NCBI GenBank assembly: GCA_015689705.1
Contig: WVSN01000002.1
Coordinates: forward strand, 248,001-312,000
Source: Rhodobacterales bacterium HKCCE3408
GTDB taxonomy: Bacteria > Pseudomonadota > Alphaproteobacteria > Rhodobacterales > Rhodobacteraceae
Direction: 5' to 3'
DNA: 64,000 nucleotides
Positions 24,986 through 33,114 of the stretch are shown piece by piece. The position numbers and the translations under genes were made by a program. The notes beneath the pieces are model-generated. The model did no database searches. It worked only from the letters and a program-made list of their open reading frames with translations, and was not told where the DNA came from. Each line of letters starts with the position of its first letter. The first letter of the stretch is position 1.

Positions 24986-25933
24986 TCAAGTGATCTTGCT
25001 ATCAACGATCCGGCCAACGATTTCGGTGCGTTGGTGAAGACGGTTCGGGAGCAGGTGAGCGTATCTTTGTGTCATGGCTGGAGAGCAGTGGCCAAGAAGT
25101 TCCTGCACTTCGTATAAGGTGACGCCGTTGTTGATCAGAAGACTGGCATAGGTGTGTCTCAGGTCGTGGATGCGAACATCTGCAAGGCCAGCCATGTCCC
25201 TCGCCTTGTAGTAGGCGATATGAAAGCTCCCGTAGCATGTCATCGTCCGTGGATTTGTGAAGACGAAGGAGGGAGGATCGACGGGCAGCTCAAGGCTCCG
25301 AGCGCGGTCTCTGGTTTCTTCCAGCACGGCCATTGCAGCGGCGCTGAGCATGATCCGGCGAGAGCGGTCGTTCTTGCTCCGAGGGACACGCCATACGGCT
25401 GCACCGGTGTCGATGTCTCGCCACCTAGCCGTACGGGCCTCGCCCTTGCGGGCGCCCGTCAGCAACAAGAAGCGAATGAAGAGCTGAAGAAACGGGTGGT
25501 TGATTTCGCCGCAAGCGACGAGCAGCCGCTGGATTTCCTCACTCGACATGAAACGCTGACGGTAGTCGCCGGTTGGTAACCTGCGCAGATATCGCGGGGC
25601 TCGCACGCCATCTGGGATGACCTCCCAGTCCCGACTCGTACGCAGAAGCCGGTTCAACATGTCGATGTGTTTGTTGATGGTGGTATTCTCCAGACCGAGC
25701 TTCATCTGGCGACGCAGCCACGCGTTCAGTGCCACTGGTGTGAGTTGGGACCATGCCAAAGGACCAAGTGTGTGGCGAAGGTGCTTCTCGTAGGTCAGCA
25801 GTGTGTGTCGTGGCCGCCGCGAGACCACTTCGAAGTGCGGATAGTAGTGGAGATCGAAGAACGCGTTCAGCGTTTCGGTAAGCTCTGTTGGCGCCAGGCT
25901 CTGCTCGAACCGCTCTGAGAAAGGATCAGTCAT
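24986..25933 (-). CDS. Tyrosine recombinase (phage-type integrase)
   Basis: Site-specific integrase of 315 residues starting at the ATG at 25933. The frame continues upstream across the porin 2 repeat, but those residues are a shadow of the porin. The catalytic set is visible: Arg162 (TGARKGE), a lysine near 187, His256-x-x-Arg259 (IHDLRHTYAS), His282 (LLGHC) and the nucleophile Tyr291 (TQRYAHL). The N-terminal SAM-like DNA-binding domain contains TYEKHLRHTLGPLAWSQL. It points away from porin 2, whose 5' repeat begins about 120 bases beyond its start, a typical position for an integrase next to an att site. Confidence 0.93.
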   Translation of the reverse strand: MTDPFSERFEQSLAPTELTETLNAFFDLHYYPHFEVVSRRPRHTLLTYEKHLRHTLGPLAWSQLTPVALNAWLRRQMKLGLENTTINKHIDMLNRLLRTSRDWEVIPDGVRAPRYLRRLPTGDYRQRFMSSEEIQRLLVACGEINHPFLQLFIRFLLLTGARKGEARTARWRDIDTGAAVWRVPRSKNDRSRRIMLSAAAMAVLEETRDRARSLELPVDPPSFVFTNPRTMTCYGSFHIAYYKARDMAGLADVRIHDLRHTYASLLINNGVTLYEVQELLGHCSPAMTQRYAHLLPNRLHQRTEIVGRIVDSKIT

Positions 25934-26054
25934 GCTGAGCCTCTGTCCGAGACGGACAAGCAAAGTCCTCGGCTCGACCTCTCTTTCTTGAGGCTTTCCA
26001 GCCTCGACAGGTTCCGCCGCATGGATGCCGGGAGCTTCCCCCTCGGAGCCGACA
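25934..26054. other. Short region between integrase and porin 2
   Basis: Contains the hairpin GAGGCT-TTCC-AGCCTC (25990-26005). The sequence has no similarity to the leader of porin 1 beyond TCTTGAGG until the shared repeat begins at 26055. It must supply the promoter of porin 2 if that gene is expressed, but I cannot pick one. Confidence 0.45.
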
Positions 26055-26168
26055 ACGAGGGAAAGAAACATGAAAAAGGTTCTCTTCGCCACGACGGCAC
26101 TCGTTGCCTCGGCTGGCGTCGCAGCTGCCCAGGGTGTCGCGCTGTCGGGCTCGGCCGAAATGGGTATC
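26055..26168 (+). repeat. Direct repeat, right copy (porin 2 5' end)
   Basis: Matches 20918-21031 with two adjacent mismatches; 69 bases are perfect, then two differ, then 43 are perfect. Candidate attachment core, or the product of gene conversion. Confidence 0.9.
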
Positions 26169-27074
26169 GTTGGTGGCGACCGCACTCTGGATGGCACCGC
26201 AACTGACGTCGTTCAGTTCTGGAACGATGTCGACATCGCGTTCACCCTGTCGGGCGAAAGCGATAACGGCCTGACCTTCGGCGCCAACGTCGACCTCGAC
26301 GAAGCCGCCAACCTGGGCGGCGAAGCCGACAACCAGGGCACGTCGGTCTTCATCTCGGGTGACTGGGGTACGCTGACCCTGGGCGACACCGACGGTGCGC
26401 TCGACCGCGTTATGCAGGAAGCCAACACTGCTGGCGACCCGGGCTCGATCGCGGATGACGAGACGACCCACGCCGGCTACCTCGGCTCTTTCGGTGACGG
26501 TGGCGGCGGCGACAACCAGGTCCTCCGCTACGAGTACTCGTTCGGCGACTTCCTGTTCGCGATCTCGCACGAGCAGGGCGCACAGCTCGCCAGCGGCGTG
26601 GTGGTCACGGGCGATCCGGACGGTTCGTCCGCCATCGGTATCCGTTACTCGACGATGGTGTCGAACGTCGACCTGACCGTGGGTCTCGGCTATCAGATGA
26701 CTGACTTCAACGGGGTTGGTCTCGGAACCACCGATCAGACGATCGTTGGTGTGTCGGTCCTGGCCGAGTTCGCGGCTGGCTTCTCGGCCGTCGTGGGCTA
26801 CAGCGACTGGTCGGATGTTGCCGGTGTCGCCGGTGTCGACGACAGCCATGCCTACATCGGCCTCGGTTACGCCACCGGCCCGTTCTCGATCCACGCCAAC
26901 TACGGCGAGTTCGACTCGGGTAACTCGGGCTACGGCCTGGCGGCTGCCTACGATCTCGGCGGCGGCGCATCGCTGAACCTCGGCTACGGCCACAGCGACG
27001 GCGCGGGTATCAACCCGGTCGACCTTTCGGACTCGGCCAGCTTCTGGTCGTTCGGCGTCGCGATGTCGTTCTGA
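26070..27074 (+). CDS. Outer-membrane porin, copy 2
   Basis: 334-residue porin closely related to copy 1 (by eye about three quarters identical in protein, nearly identical in the first 40 residues). Signal peptide MKKVLFATTALVASAGVAAA, mature QGVALSGSAEMGI. Differences concentrate in likely surface loops, for example GGGGDNQ and the LASGVVVTGDPDG segment, and in the last strands before the terminal Phe. Such loop divergence is expected if loops face phages or antibodies. Followed by its own terminator and then yggS. Its leader lies in the island. Confidence 0.93.
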   Translation: MKKVLFATTALVASAGVAAAQGVALSGSAEMGIVGGDRTLDGTATDVVQFWNDVDIAFTLSGESDNGLTFGANVDLDEAANLGGEADNQGTSVFISGDWGTLTLGDTDGALDRVMQEANTAGDPGSIADDETTHAGYLGSFGDGGGGDNQVLRYEYSFGDFLFAISHEQGAQLASGVVVTGDPDGSSAIGIRYSTMVSNVDLTVGLGYQMTDFNGVGLGTTDQTIVGVSVLAEFAAGFSAVVGYSDWSDVAGVAGVDDSHAYIGLGYATGPFSIHANYGEFDSGNSGYGLAAAYDLGGGASLNLGYGHSDGAGINPVDLSDSASFWSFGVAMSF

Positions 27075-27096
27075 TCGACAGCGAAAGCTATCAGGG

Positions 27097-27128
27097 AAGA
27101 GTGGGCCGTTGCGCCCGCTCTTTTCTTT
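27097..27128 (+). terminator. Rho-independent terminator of porin 2
   Basis: AAGAGTGGGC and GCCCGCTCTT (one G-T pair) form the stem around a six-base loop, followed by TTCTTTT. It precedes the yggS start by about 17 bases. Confidence 0.85.
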
Positions 27129-27144
27129 TGCGATAGCGCGATCC

Positions 27145-27798
27145 ATGTCGCTTCAGGACGTTCAGGACCGCATCGCAAAGGCCGAGGCCGCCGCCGGGCG
27201 CGCGCCGGGATCCGTACGGCTGGTCGCTGTTTCCAAGGTCCAGCCGGCCGAAAGGGTCGAGGCGGTCCTGAAGGCCGGTCACCGGCTGTTCGGTGAGAAC
27301 CGCGTTCAGGAAGCGCAGGATCGCTGGCCGCCGTTCCGCGAACAGTTCGACGGGATCGAGCTGGTCCTGATCGGCCCCCTCCAGACCAACAAGGTGAAGC
27401 CTGCCGTCGAGCTCTTCGACGGTATCCATTCCGTCGATCGCCCGAAGCTGGCCCGCAAGCTCGCCGATCTCGCGCAGGAGCGCGGGGCGTGCCCGGAGCT
27501 TATGATCCAGGTGAACACGGGCGCCGAGCCGCAGAAGGCGGGCATTCTGCCTGACGAGGCCGACGCCTTCATTGCCGAGGTCCGGTCCATGGATCTGCCG
27601 CTGACGGGTCTCATGTGCATCCCGCCGGTCGAGGAAACCCCGTCACTCCATTTCGCGCTTCTGGCGAAGATCGCCGAACAGAACGGCCTCGCCGAACTGT
27701 CGATGGGCATGAGCGGCGACTTCGAACAGGCCATCGCGTTTGGTGCCACGCAGGTTCGGGTCGGGTCCGCGGTTTTCGGCGAACGCGCCTACGACTAG
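27145..27798 (+). CDS. yggS: PLP homeostasis protein (YggS/PLPBP)
   Basis: Pyridoxal-phosphate-binding regulator of vitamin B6 and amino acid pools, 217 residues from the ATG at 27145. PLP-binding Lys31 lies in VAVSKVQP, and HRLFGENRVQEA (46-57), IGPLQTNKVK and the C-terminal LSMGMSGDFEQAIAFGATQV are the family signatures. The upstream ATG at 27109 would start inside the porin 2 terminator. It converges with the L,D-transpeptidase-like gene, overlapping by four bases. Confidence 0.95.
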   Translation: MSLQDVQDRIAKAEAAAGRAPGSVRLVAVSKVQPAERVEAVLKAGHRLFGENRVQEAQDRWPPFREQFDGIELVLIGPLQTNKVKPAVELFDGIHSVDRPKLARKLADLAQERGACPELMIQVNTGAEPQKAGILPDEADAFIAEVRSMDLPLTGLMCIPPVEETPSLHFALLAKIAEQNGLAELSMGMSGDFEQAIAFGATQVRVGSAVFGERAYD

Positions 27799-28301
27799 GC
27801 AAGCCCCTCCGGCACGATGAGCCGGGCGCCGTGGCGCATTCCCTGCACCAGCCACAACAGATCCGGAAACGCCATCGCAACGCAGCCGGCAGTCGGCCGC
27901 CCCGGCGCACGCCAGGTATGGATGAAGATTGCCGATCCCGCGCCGCGCCTGGCCCGTGGCCAGTTCCAGTCGGTCAGAATAATCAGATCGTACATGCGGT
28001 CGGCGCGGGCCAGGCGTTCATGGCTGAACGGATGCGGGGCGCGAACCATCAGGTTGTAGTCTTCGTCCGCCGGATCGTCGGACCAGAGATCGCCCGGCCC
28101 GATCGGGACGGCCCAGTCGACCGGCTTTGCCATGCGGTCGGGTCGATAGAGGCAGCCGACGATGCCATGGATGCCAGCAGGCGTTGCGCCGTCGCCCTCC
28201 CGCTTGGTCGTCGTCACGCCGCCTCGGCCGATAGTGCAGGGGATCACGCGGCCGCGCACGCGCAGGCCCATGCGCGTCAGCACCATGTCGGCGGGAGTCA
28301 C
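27795..28301 (-). CDS. L,D-transpeptidase catalytic-domain (YkuD) protein
   Basis: 168-residue YkuD-fold protein. The catalytic stretch FIHTWRAPGRPTAGCVAM has His128 and the nucleophile Cys140. No signal peptide is obvious at the N-terminus, so it may be membrane-free or exported by other means. The family crosslinks peptidoglycan or anchors lipoproteins. The start overlaps the ribA stop (ATGA), suggesting it is the distal gene of a ribA operon. Short stand-alone forms like this are often of unknown substrate. Confidence 0.88.
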   Translation of the reverse strand: MTPADMVLTRMGLRVRGRVIPCTIGRGGVTTTKREGDGATPAGIHGIVGCLYRPDRMAKPVDWAVPIGPGDLWSDDPADEDYNLMVRAPHPFSHERLARADRMYDLIILTDWNWPRARRGAGSAIFIHTWRAPGRPTAGCVAMAFPDLLWLVQGMRHGARLIVPEGLA

Positions 28302-29389
28302 AGCAGGTGTCCCGACTTCGATTTCTTCGTGGCGAGGTAATGCGCGTTCTGTCGGGTCGTCCCGGTCACCAGCGGCACGCGTTCGGCCACCGCGATTCCC
28401 TCGGCTTCCATCATCTCGACCTTGCGGGGGTTGTTCGTCATCAGGCGCACGGCACCCACGCCCATCTGCCGCAGAAGCGCCGCGCCGAGGCGGAAATCCC
28501 GCTCGTCATCCTCGAAACCGAGCCGGTGGTTCGCCTCGACCGTGTCAAAGCCCTGATCCTGCAGCGCATAGGCCCGCATCTTGTTGGCGAGCCCGATCCC
28601 GCGTCCCTCCTGATTGAGATACAGCAGGATGCCCGCGCCCTCCTCGCCCATCCGCGCCAGCGCGGTATGGAGCTGAGGGCCGCAATCGCATTTGAGCGAG
28701 CCGAGCACGTCGCCGGTGAAACAGGCGGAATGGAGCCGGGTGAGGACGGGCTTTTCCCGGTCGGGCCGGCCGATCTCGATGGCGTAATGTTCGATCCCGC
28801 CGTTCTCGGGCCGGAAGACGCGAAGCCGCCCGGCCTCGGAGGCCGCCATGGGAAGGCGCGCAGCGGAGACGGGAGACAGGCGGTGCGACAGGGCGAGGTC
28901 GGCGGCAGCGGTTTCGGCCGACAGAAGGGTCAGCCCGGTCTCGGACGCGAACCTCGCCGGATCGTCGAGCGGCAGGCACAGCGCGGCGGGCAGAAGTTCG
29001 GCCGATTTCACCAGCCGGACGGCCAGTCGATGGAGATCGGCGTCGCCGTCGCGCAGGGTGGTCAGCGGCCCCTTCATCGGGGCCATCAGGTCGCGCGCGG
29101 GGTCGGCGACGCAGTGGATCCAGCCGACATCGGCGCTTTCGGGCAGAACCACACGGGCGATGTCGCCGTCATAGGCCCGCGCTTTCAGCGTCTCCGCCCG
29201 CCAGGTGGTGATCGCGACAACGGGCGCACCGGGCAGGGCGCGGATCGCGGCCAGACGCTCGGCCGTCAGCACTTCGGCCGCGACGGCCAGAAGGCCGCCC
29301 CCGGCACCGGCGATGACCACGCCAAGGCCAAGCCGAAGGTCACCACGGGCGCGGGCGACCAGGTCGGCAGAGCTTGGGGCGAGGGTCAT
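28298..29389 (-). CDS. ribA: GTP cyclohydrolase II
   Basis: First step of riboflavin synthesis, opening GTP to the diaminopyrimidine. The C-terminal ~190 residues hold the zinc ligands C223-x10-C234-x-C236 (CFTGDVLGSLKCDC), the GTP-binding LNQEGRGIGLANKMRAYALQ and TNNPRKVEMME. The N-terminal ~165 residues are an extra domain seen in alphaproteobacterial homologues and do not show a complete DHBP-synthase motif set, so a bifunctional role is not supported. The ATG at 29389 sets 363 residues. Divergent from the regulator gene. Confidence 0.93.
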   Translation of the reverse strand: MTLAPSSADLVARARGDLRLGLGVVIAGAGGGLLAVAAEVLTAERLAAIRALPGAPVVAITTWRAETLKARAYDGDIARVVLPESADVGWIHCVADPARDLMAPMKGPLTTLRDGDADLHRLAVRLVKSAELLPAALCLPLDDPARFASETGLTLLSAETAAADLALSHRLSPVSAARLPMAASEAGRLRVFRPENGGIEHYAIEIGRPDREKPVLTRLHSACFTGDVLGSLKCDCGPQLHTALARMGEEGAGILLYLNQEGRGIGLANKMRAYALQDQGFDTVEANHRLGFEDDERDFRLGAALLRQMGVGAVRLMTNNPRKVEMMEAEGIAVAERVPLVTGTTRQNAHYLATKKSKSGHLL

Positions 29390-29486
29390 GGCGCGGATTG
29401 TCCGGGGATGAATGCCGGCGATATGTAACCTCTCCTGCAGGAATTTGAAACATTTGCGCGCGGGCTCACACGGCTGCGTGAGGATT

Positions 29487-29514
29487 TTGTCGGCACCCTT
29501 GCCAGCCCTATGAT
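29487..29514 (+). promoter_or_regulatory. Putative sigma-70 promoter of the response regulator
   Basis: TTGTCG (29487-29492) and TATGAT (29509-29514) are 16 bases apart. Predicted start near 29521, with the ribosome site AGGAGGAG and the ATG following at 29563. Confidence 0.5.
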
Positions 29515-29562
29515 CCCGCCGCATTTGCCTTTCAGCAAAGACGCTCAGCCAGGAGGAGCCCA

Positions 29563-30249
29563 ATGGCGACGCTGAAGAAGATCCTGCTCGTCGACGATGA
29601 CGACGATCTGCGCGAGGCGCTGAGTGAACAGCTCGTGATGACCGAGGATTTCGACGTTTTCGAAGCCGGCAACGGGTCGGAAGCGATGGCGAAGGTGCGC
29701 GAGGCGATCTACGAGCTCGTGATCCTCGACGTGGGCCTGCCCGACACCGACGGGCGTGAGCTTTGCCGGCTTTTGCGCAAGCAGGGTGTAAAGTGCCCGA
29801 TCCTGATGCTGACCGGCCACGACAGCGACGCCGACACGATCCTCGGCCTCGATGCCGGTGCGAACGACTACGTGACCAAGCCCTTCAAGTTCCCGGTGCT
29901 GCTGGCCCGTATCCGCGCGCAGCTTCGCCAGCACGAACAGTCCGAGGACGCTGTCTTCCAGCTTGGTCCCTACACGTTCAAGCCGTCGATGAAGCTTCTG
30001 GAGACCGAAGAGAACCGCAAGATCCGCCTGACGGAGAAAGAGACGAACATTCTGAAGTTCCTCCTTCGCGCCAAGGACGGTGTGGTCGCGCGCGATGTCC
30101 TGCTGCACGAGGTCTGGGGCTACAACGCGGGGGTTACCACGCACACGCTGGAAACCCATATCTACCGTCTGCGGCAGAAGATTGAACCGGACCCGTCGAA
30201 CGCCCGACTACTGGTTACGGAATCCGGCGGATATCGCCTGGTCGCCTGA
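29563..30249 (+). CDS. OmpR/PhoB-family response regulator
   Basis: 228-residue two-component regulator. The receiver domain has the acidic pocket LLVDDDDDL (8-16), phosphoacceptor Asp56 in ILDVGLPDTDG, the LTGH threonine and the YVTKPF lysine. The C-terminal winged helix contains TEKETNILKFL and TTHTLETHIYRLRQKIEPD. No histidine kinase is nearby, so it is an orphan in this window. It is not CtrA. A terminator follows, so it is a monocistronic unit. Confidence 0.93.
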   Translation: MATLKKILLVDDDDDLREALSEQLVMTEDFDVFEAGNGSEAMAKVREAIYELVILDVGLPDTDGRELCRLLRKQGVKCPILMLTGHDSDADTILGLDAGANDYVTKPFKFPVLLARIRAQLRQHEQSEDAVFQLGPYTFKPSMKLLETEENRKIRLTEKETNILKFLLRAKDGVVARDVLLHEVWGYNAGVTTHTLETHIYRLRQKIEPDPSNARLLVTESGGYRLVA

Positions 30250-30301
30250 GAGATCCCGCCGCCGCGCCCGGGTCATGGCGTGGCAACCTCCCTGTTGGAC
30301 T

Positions 30302-30330
30302 GGCCCGGGCTTCTTGCCCGGGCCTTTTTT
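30302..30330 (+). terminator. Rho-independent terminator of the response regulator
   Basis: GGCCCGGGC-TTCTT-GCCCGGGCC is a perfect nine-pair stem followed by six T residues. Confidence 0.92.
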
Positions 30331-30381
30331 CTGTCGTGCCCCGTGTGCTCTGCTAGGCTTGGCGCGACAGAGGGGGTGGCG

Positions 30382-31032
30382 ATGGATTTCCGGCCGGAAC
30401 AGGTGCTCGACTTCTGGTTTCCCGATGACGGGCACTGGGAGCACCTCGAGACTCACCGCAAGTTCTGGGAATTCCGGATGCGCGGCGGAGTGGACGAGGA
30501 TATCTGCCGTGATTTCGGTCCGCTGACCGAGGCCGCCGCGCGCGGCTATCTCGATGACTGGGCCGAAACCCCGAGGGGCAGGCTCGCACTCGTCATCGCG
30601 CTCGACCAGTTCCCGCGCTCGTACTGGCGCGACAGGCCGGAAGCGTACGGGCAGGACATCAAGGCCTGCCGCCTCGTTCTCCAGTCCCTTCACAACGGCC
30701 ACTACGAGGCGCTGCCGAATACCTGGGAGCGCCAGTTCTACATCATCGCGCTGACCCATTGCGAAGGTCCCGACCACATGAGCCGCCTGGACCTCGCGCT
30801 CCGGCTGTCGCACCAGCAGCGGGAGATCGCGCTGCCACATCTGATGCCGATCATGGAGCGTCCGATCATCCAGACGCTCCGCGTGATCGAAAACATCCGC
30901 CGCTTCGGGCGCCATGCTCACCGCAACCCGATCCTCGGCCGCATTTCCACGCCGGAGGAAGACGCCTACATCGCGACCGGTGAGTTCCCGCATAACACCC
31001 CGATCCAGGTGCCGGACCAGAATGGCGGTTGA
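30382..31032 (+). CDS. DUF924 family protein
   Basis: 216-residue helical soluble protein. VLDFWFPDDGHWEHLETHRKFW opens the sequence, and ALDQFPRSYWRDRP and FGRHAHRNPILGR are the family's conserved blocks. DUF924 proteins are TPR-like and lack a known catalytic role. The ATG at 30382 was chosen because the earlier part of the frame crosses the terminator. Followed by exodeoxyribonuclease III on the same strand. Confidence 0.88.
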   Translation: MDFRPEQVLDFWFPDDGHWEHLETHRKFWEFRMRGGVDEDICRDFGPLTEAAARGYLDDWAETPRGRLALVIALDQFPRSYWRDRPEAYGQDIKACRLVLQSLHNGHYEALPNTWERQFYIIALTHCEGPDHMSRLDLALRLSHQQREIALPHLMPIMERPIIQTLRVIENIRRFGRHAHRNPILGRISTPEEDAYIATGEFPHNTPIQVPDQNGG

Positions 31033-31085
31033 GGCCCGACGCGCGCGGGCCTAGACCAAGGCTCCACCCGCGACGGAGCCTGCCG

Positions 31086-31874
31086 ATGCCCTTTACGATT
31101 GCCACCTGGAACATCAACTCGGTCCGCCTGCGCGCGGGTCTGGTCGCGAAGCTTCTGCGAGAAGAGGGGCCGGACGTTCTGTGCCTGCAGGAGTGTAAGA
31201 GCCCGGTCGACAAGATCCCGGCGGATGTCTTCGCCGCGCAGGGCTACACGCATCTCGTGGCGCGGGGACAGAAGGGCTACAACGGCGTCGCGATCCTGTC
31301 GAAGCTGCCGATCGAGGATGTCGGCCACCGCGATTTCGTGGGAAAGGGAGACGCCCGGCACGTGGCCGCGCGGCTGGAAAACGGCGTGACGATCCACAAT
31401 TTCTATGTCCCCGCCGGCGGTGACGAACCGGACCGGGAGAAGAACGAGAAGTTCGGCCACAAGCTCGATTTCCTCATCGAGATGCGGGACTGGTTCCGGG
31501 ACGAAAAACCCGAGCGGTCGATCCTCGTTGGCGATCTGAACATCGCCCCGCGCGAGGATGACGTCTGGTCGCACAAGCAGCTTCTGAAGGTCGTCAGCCA
31601 CACCCCGATCGAAGTGGATCACCTGGGTCAGGTGCAGGACTCGGGCGACTGGGTCGATATCACCCGCAAGGACATTCCCGACGGACTGCTCTATTCCTGG
31701 TGGTCCTACCGTTCGCCAGACTGGGATGCCGCGGACAAGGGCCGGCGCCTGGATCATGTCTGGGCTTCGCCCGACATTGCATCGGCCGGCCATGGCAGCC
31801 GCATCCTGCGCCATGTCCGGGGATGGGAGCAGCCGTCGGACCATGCCCCGGTCCTAGCGACCTTCGACCTCTAG
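31086..31874 (+). CDS. xthA: Exodeoxyribonuclease III
   Basis: AP endonuclease and 3'-5' exonuclease in base excision repair, 262 residues. IATWNINSVRLR, LQECKS with the metal-binding Glu, the GDLNIAP catalytic Asp/Asn block and the C-terminal SDHAPV catalytic His are all present. RRLDHVWAS matches the substrate region. The ATG at 31086 removes a low-complexity extension. Convergent with the DUF6653 gene. Confidence 0.94.
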   Translation: MPFTIATWNINSVRLRAGLVAKLLREEGPDVLCLQECKSPVDKIPADVFAAQGYTHLVARGQKGYNGVAILSKLPIEDVGHRDFVGKGDARHVAARLENGVTIHNFYVPAGGDEPDREKNEKFGHKLDFLIEMRDWFRDEKPERSILVGDLNIAPREDDVWSHKQLLKVVSHTPIEVDHLGQVQDSGDWVDITRKDIPDGLLYSWWSYRSPDWDAADKGRRLDHVWASPDIASAGHGSRILRHVRGWEQPSDHAPVLATFDL

Positions 31875-32377
31875 CGCAGCCAGCTGCGATAGGCCGGGTC
31901 GGCGTCGATCATGTCGCGATAGAGCCAGACCATCCGGTCGCAGAACCAGAGCTTCGCGCCCATGGCGAGGACCAGCCCCGTCACCGTCCAGCCGGGATCG
32001 AGCGCCCACAGCCCCCAGGCGAGCGGCAGGATTCCGAGGAAAGCCGCGATGGTCAGCCCGTTCGCCCATCGCGCGTGATGTGTCGGCACGGGCACGGCCT
32101 GCCGGTTCAGCCAGACCCGCTCGCCGAAGGTTGCCCTCGCAGCCCAATAGTCGGTCGAGGGTTCAGCCGGGAAGAGGCGCGGGTTGACCCAGGCAAAGGC
32201 GATGAGGGCGGCTATCGGCAGAAGCGCCCACCAGCCGATCCAGACGCGCGCCCAGATCGCCAGTGCCAGCAGCGGCAGGATCGCGATGCGCGAATAGACG
32301 CTCGCGCGCGAGGCGTGGCGCGCCCAGGTCTCGTCGTCCATGCGCATGGCGCGTTCGGCTGCGGCGAAGATGTCCAT
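31871..32377 (-). CDS. DUF6653-type membrane protein
   Basis: 168-residue protein with the N-terminal MDIFAAAERAMRMDDETWARHASRAS helix followed by two hydrophobic pairs (about 32-62 and 106-138), so probably four transmembrane helices. WANPRxFP-like WVNPRLFP and the C-terminal YRDMIDADPAYRSWL match the DUF6653 family as I recall it. Function unknown. The stop overlaps the end of xthA by four bases, and the SGNH hydrolase gene ends 26 bases upstream. Confidence 0.72.
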   Translation of the reverse strand: MDIFAAAERAMRMDDETWARHASRASVYSRIAILPLLALAIWARVWIGWWALLPIAALIAFAWVNPRLFPAEPSTDYWAARATFGERVWLNRQAVPVPTHHARWANGLTIAAFLGILPLAWGLWALDPGWTVTGLVLAMGAKLWFCDRMVWLYRDMIDADPAYRSWLR

Positions 32378-32403
32378 GGATCCAAAATGGGGATCGGGGC
32401 CGG

Positions 32404-33042
32404 TCAGAAAAGGCCGGCGATGGCGTCCGCGGCAACGGCACCGAAGGCCCGGTGCGCGTCTGCCGGCCAGTGGATGCCCTCGTCCGCGGCGACGGCGACA
32501 TGTGCGCCGGCATCGAGGAACGCGGCGCCGTAAGCTGCGGCGATCCGGGCGTAAGCCGCGGGCAGGGCCGCCGACTTCTCCGTCGCACCAAGCCATTCCG
32601 GTGCGCGGACGCCGACCTCCCGCACCGGCGGCGGGGCGATCAGAAGAACCTTCGGGTTGCCCGAGCGTGCGACCATTTCGGGGCTCCGGACGATGTCGAG
32701 CAGTCCCGCAATCCCGGCCGCGATGGTCTGGGGTGTGGCGCCGAACCGCACCTTCACGTCATTCGTGCCGAGCATGATCGAGATCGCGTCGATCTGTCCG
32801 TGGGTCATCAGCGCGATCTTCAGGCCGGTCCGGCCGTCCATATGCGCGCCCATCAGCGGATCGGGGATCGACGTCGTCCGTCCCGGAAGCCCCTCCTCGA
32901 CAAGGTGCCAGTCCGGGCCGAGCCGCGCCGCCGCGACAGCGGGCCAGCGGATATCGGGGCCGAACCGCTCGATCACCGACGGATCGGCATGCGGCGCCGT
33001 GCCGTGCGTGTTGCTGTCACCGAATGCGAGCCAGGTTTTCAT
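32404..33042 (-). CDS. SGNH/GDSL-family lipase/esterase
   Basis: 212-residue SGNH hydrolase. Nucleophile Ser10 in AFGDSNTHG, the Gly in LPGRTT, Asn in GTNDVK (92-97) and the Asp188-x-x-His191 pair in DEGIHW are all present. No signal peptide is seen, so it is cytoplasmic or otherwise unclear. Similar enzymes act as arylesterases or acyl-CoA thioesterases; the substrate is not predictable. It is divergent from the thioredoxin-TPR gene. Confidence 0.92.
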   Translation of the reverse strand: MKTWLAFGDSNTHGTAPHADPSVIERFGPDIRWPAVAAARLGPDWHLVEEGLPGRTTSIPDPLMGAHMDGRTGLKIALMTHGQIDAISIMLGTNDVKVRFGATPQTIAAGIAGLLDIVRSPEMVARSGNPKVLLIAPPPVREVGVRAPEWLGATEKSAALPAAYARIAAAYGAAFLDAGAHVAVAADEGIHWPADAHRAFGAVAADAIAGLF

Positions 33043-33055
33043 GCGCCGCGCCCCC

Positions 33056-33086
33056 TTGGCCTTTTGACCCGACGCGATCATATAGG
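33056..33086 (+). promoter_or_regulatory. Weak candidate promoter of the thioredoxin-TPR gene
   Basis: TTGGCC (33056-33061) and CATATA (33079-33084) are 17 bases apart, upstream of a GGGGGA ribosome site and the ATG at 33115. Both boxes are imperfect. Confidence 0.35.
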
Positions 33087-33114
33087 CAGCGAACCGAAGA
33101 AAAAGGGGGACCCG

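Larger units (their letters stand above)
21976..26054. mobile_element. Putative integrative element between the two porin genes
   Basis: About 4 kb of visibly lower GC (sampled lines near 50-53%) holding a polymerase-like gene, a serine recombinase gene, a tyrosine integrase gene and about 750 bases of non-coding DNA. The integrase lies at the right end beside porin 2, as expected for an element near its attachment site. Flanking repeats are the porin 5' ends. No transposase, terminal inverted repeats or tRNA target is seen, so the exact ends are not proven; alternatively the unit includes porin 1 (20918-26054). Confidence 0.65.

Noticed and set aside
24869-25117. Possible 82-codon plus-strand gene at the end of the integrase
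   Set aside because: It overlaps the integrase 3' end on the opposite strand, has no ribosome site I trust and no recognisable motif.
21976-26054. Insertion sequence or composite transposon
   Set aside because: No transposase gene or terminal inverted repeats were seen; the recombinases are of serine and tyrosine site-specific types.
24986-26197. Longer integrase start inside porin 2
   Set aside because: The extra N-terminal residues are translated antisense through the porin signal peptide and lack an integrase domain; ATG 25933 has a ribosome site and gives a typical length.
29524-29541. TTTGC/GCAAA dyad before the response regulator
   Set aside because: Only five pairs with a six-base loop, no second copy and no link to a known binding motif.
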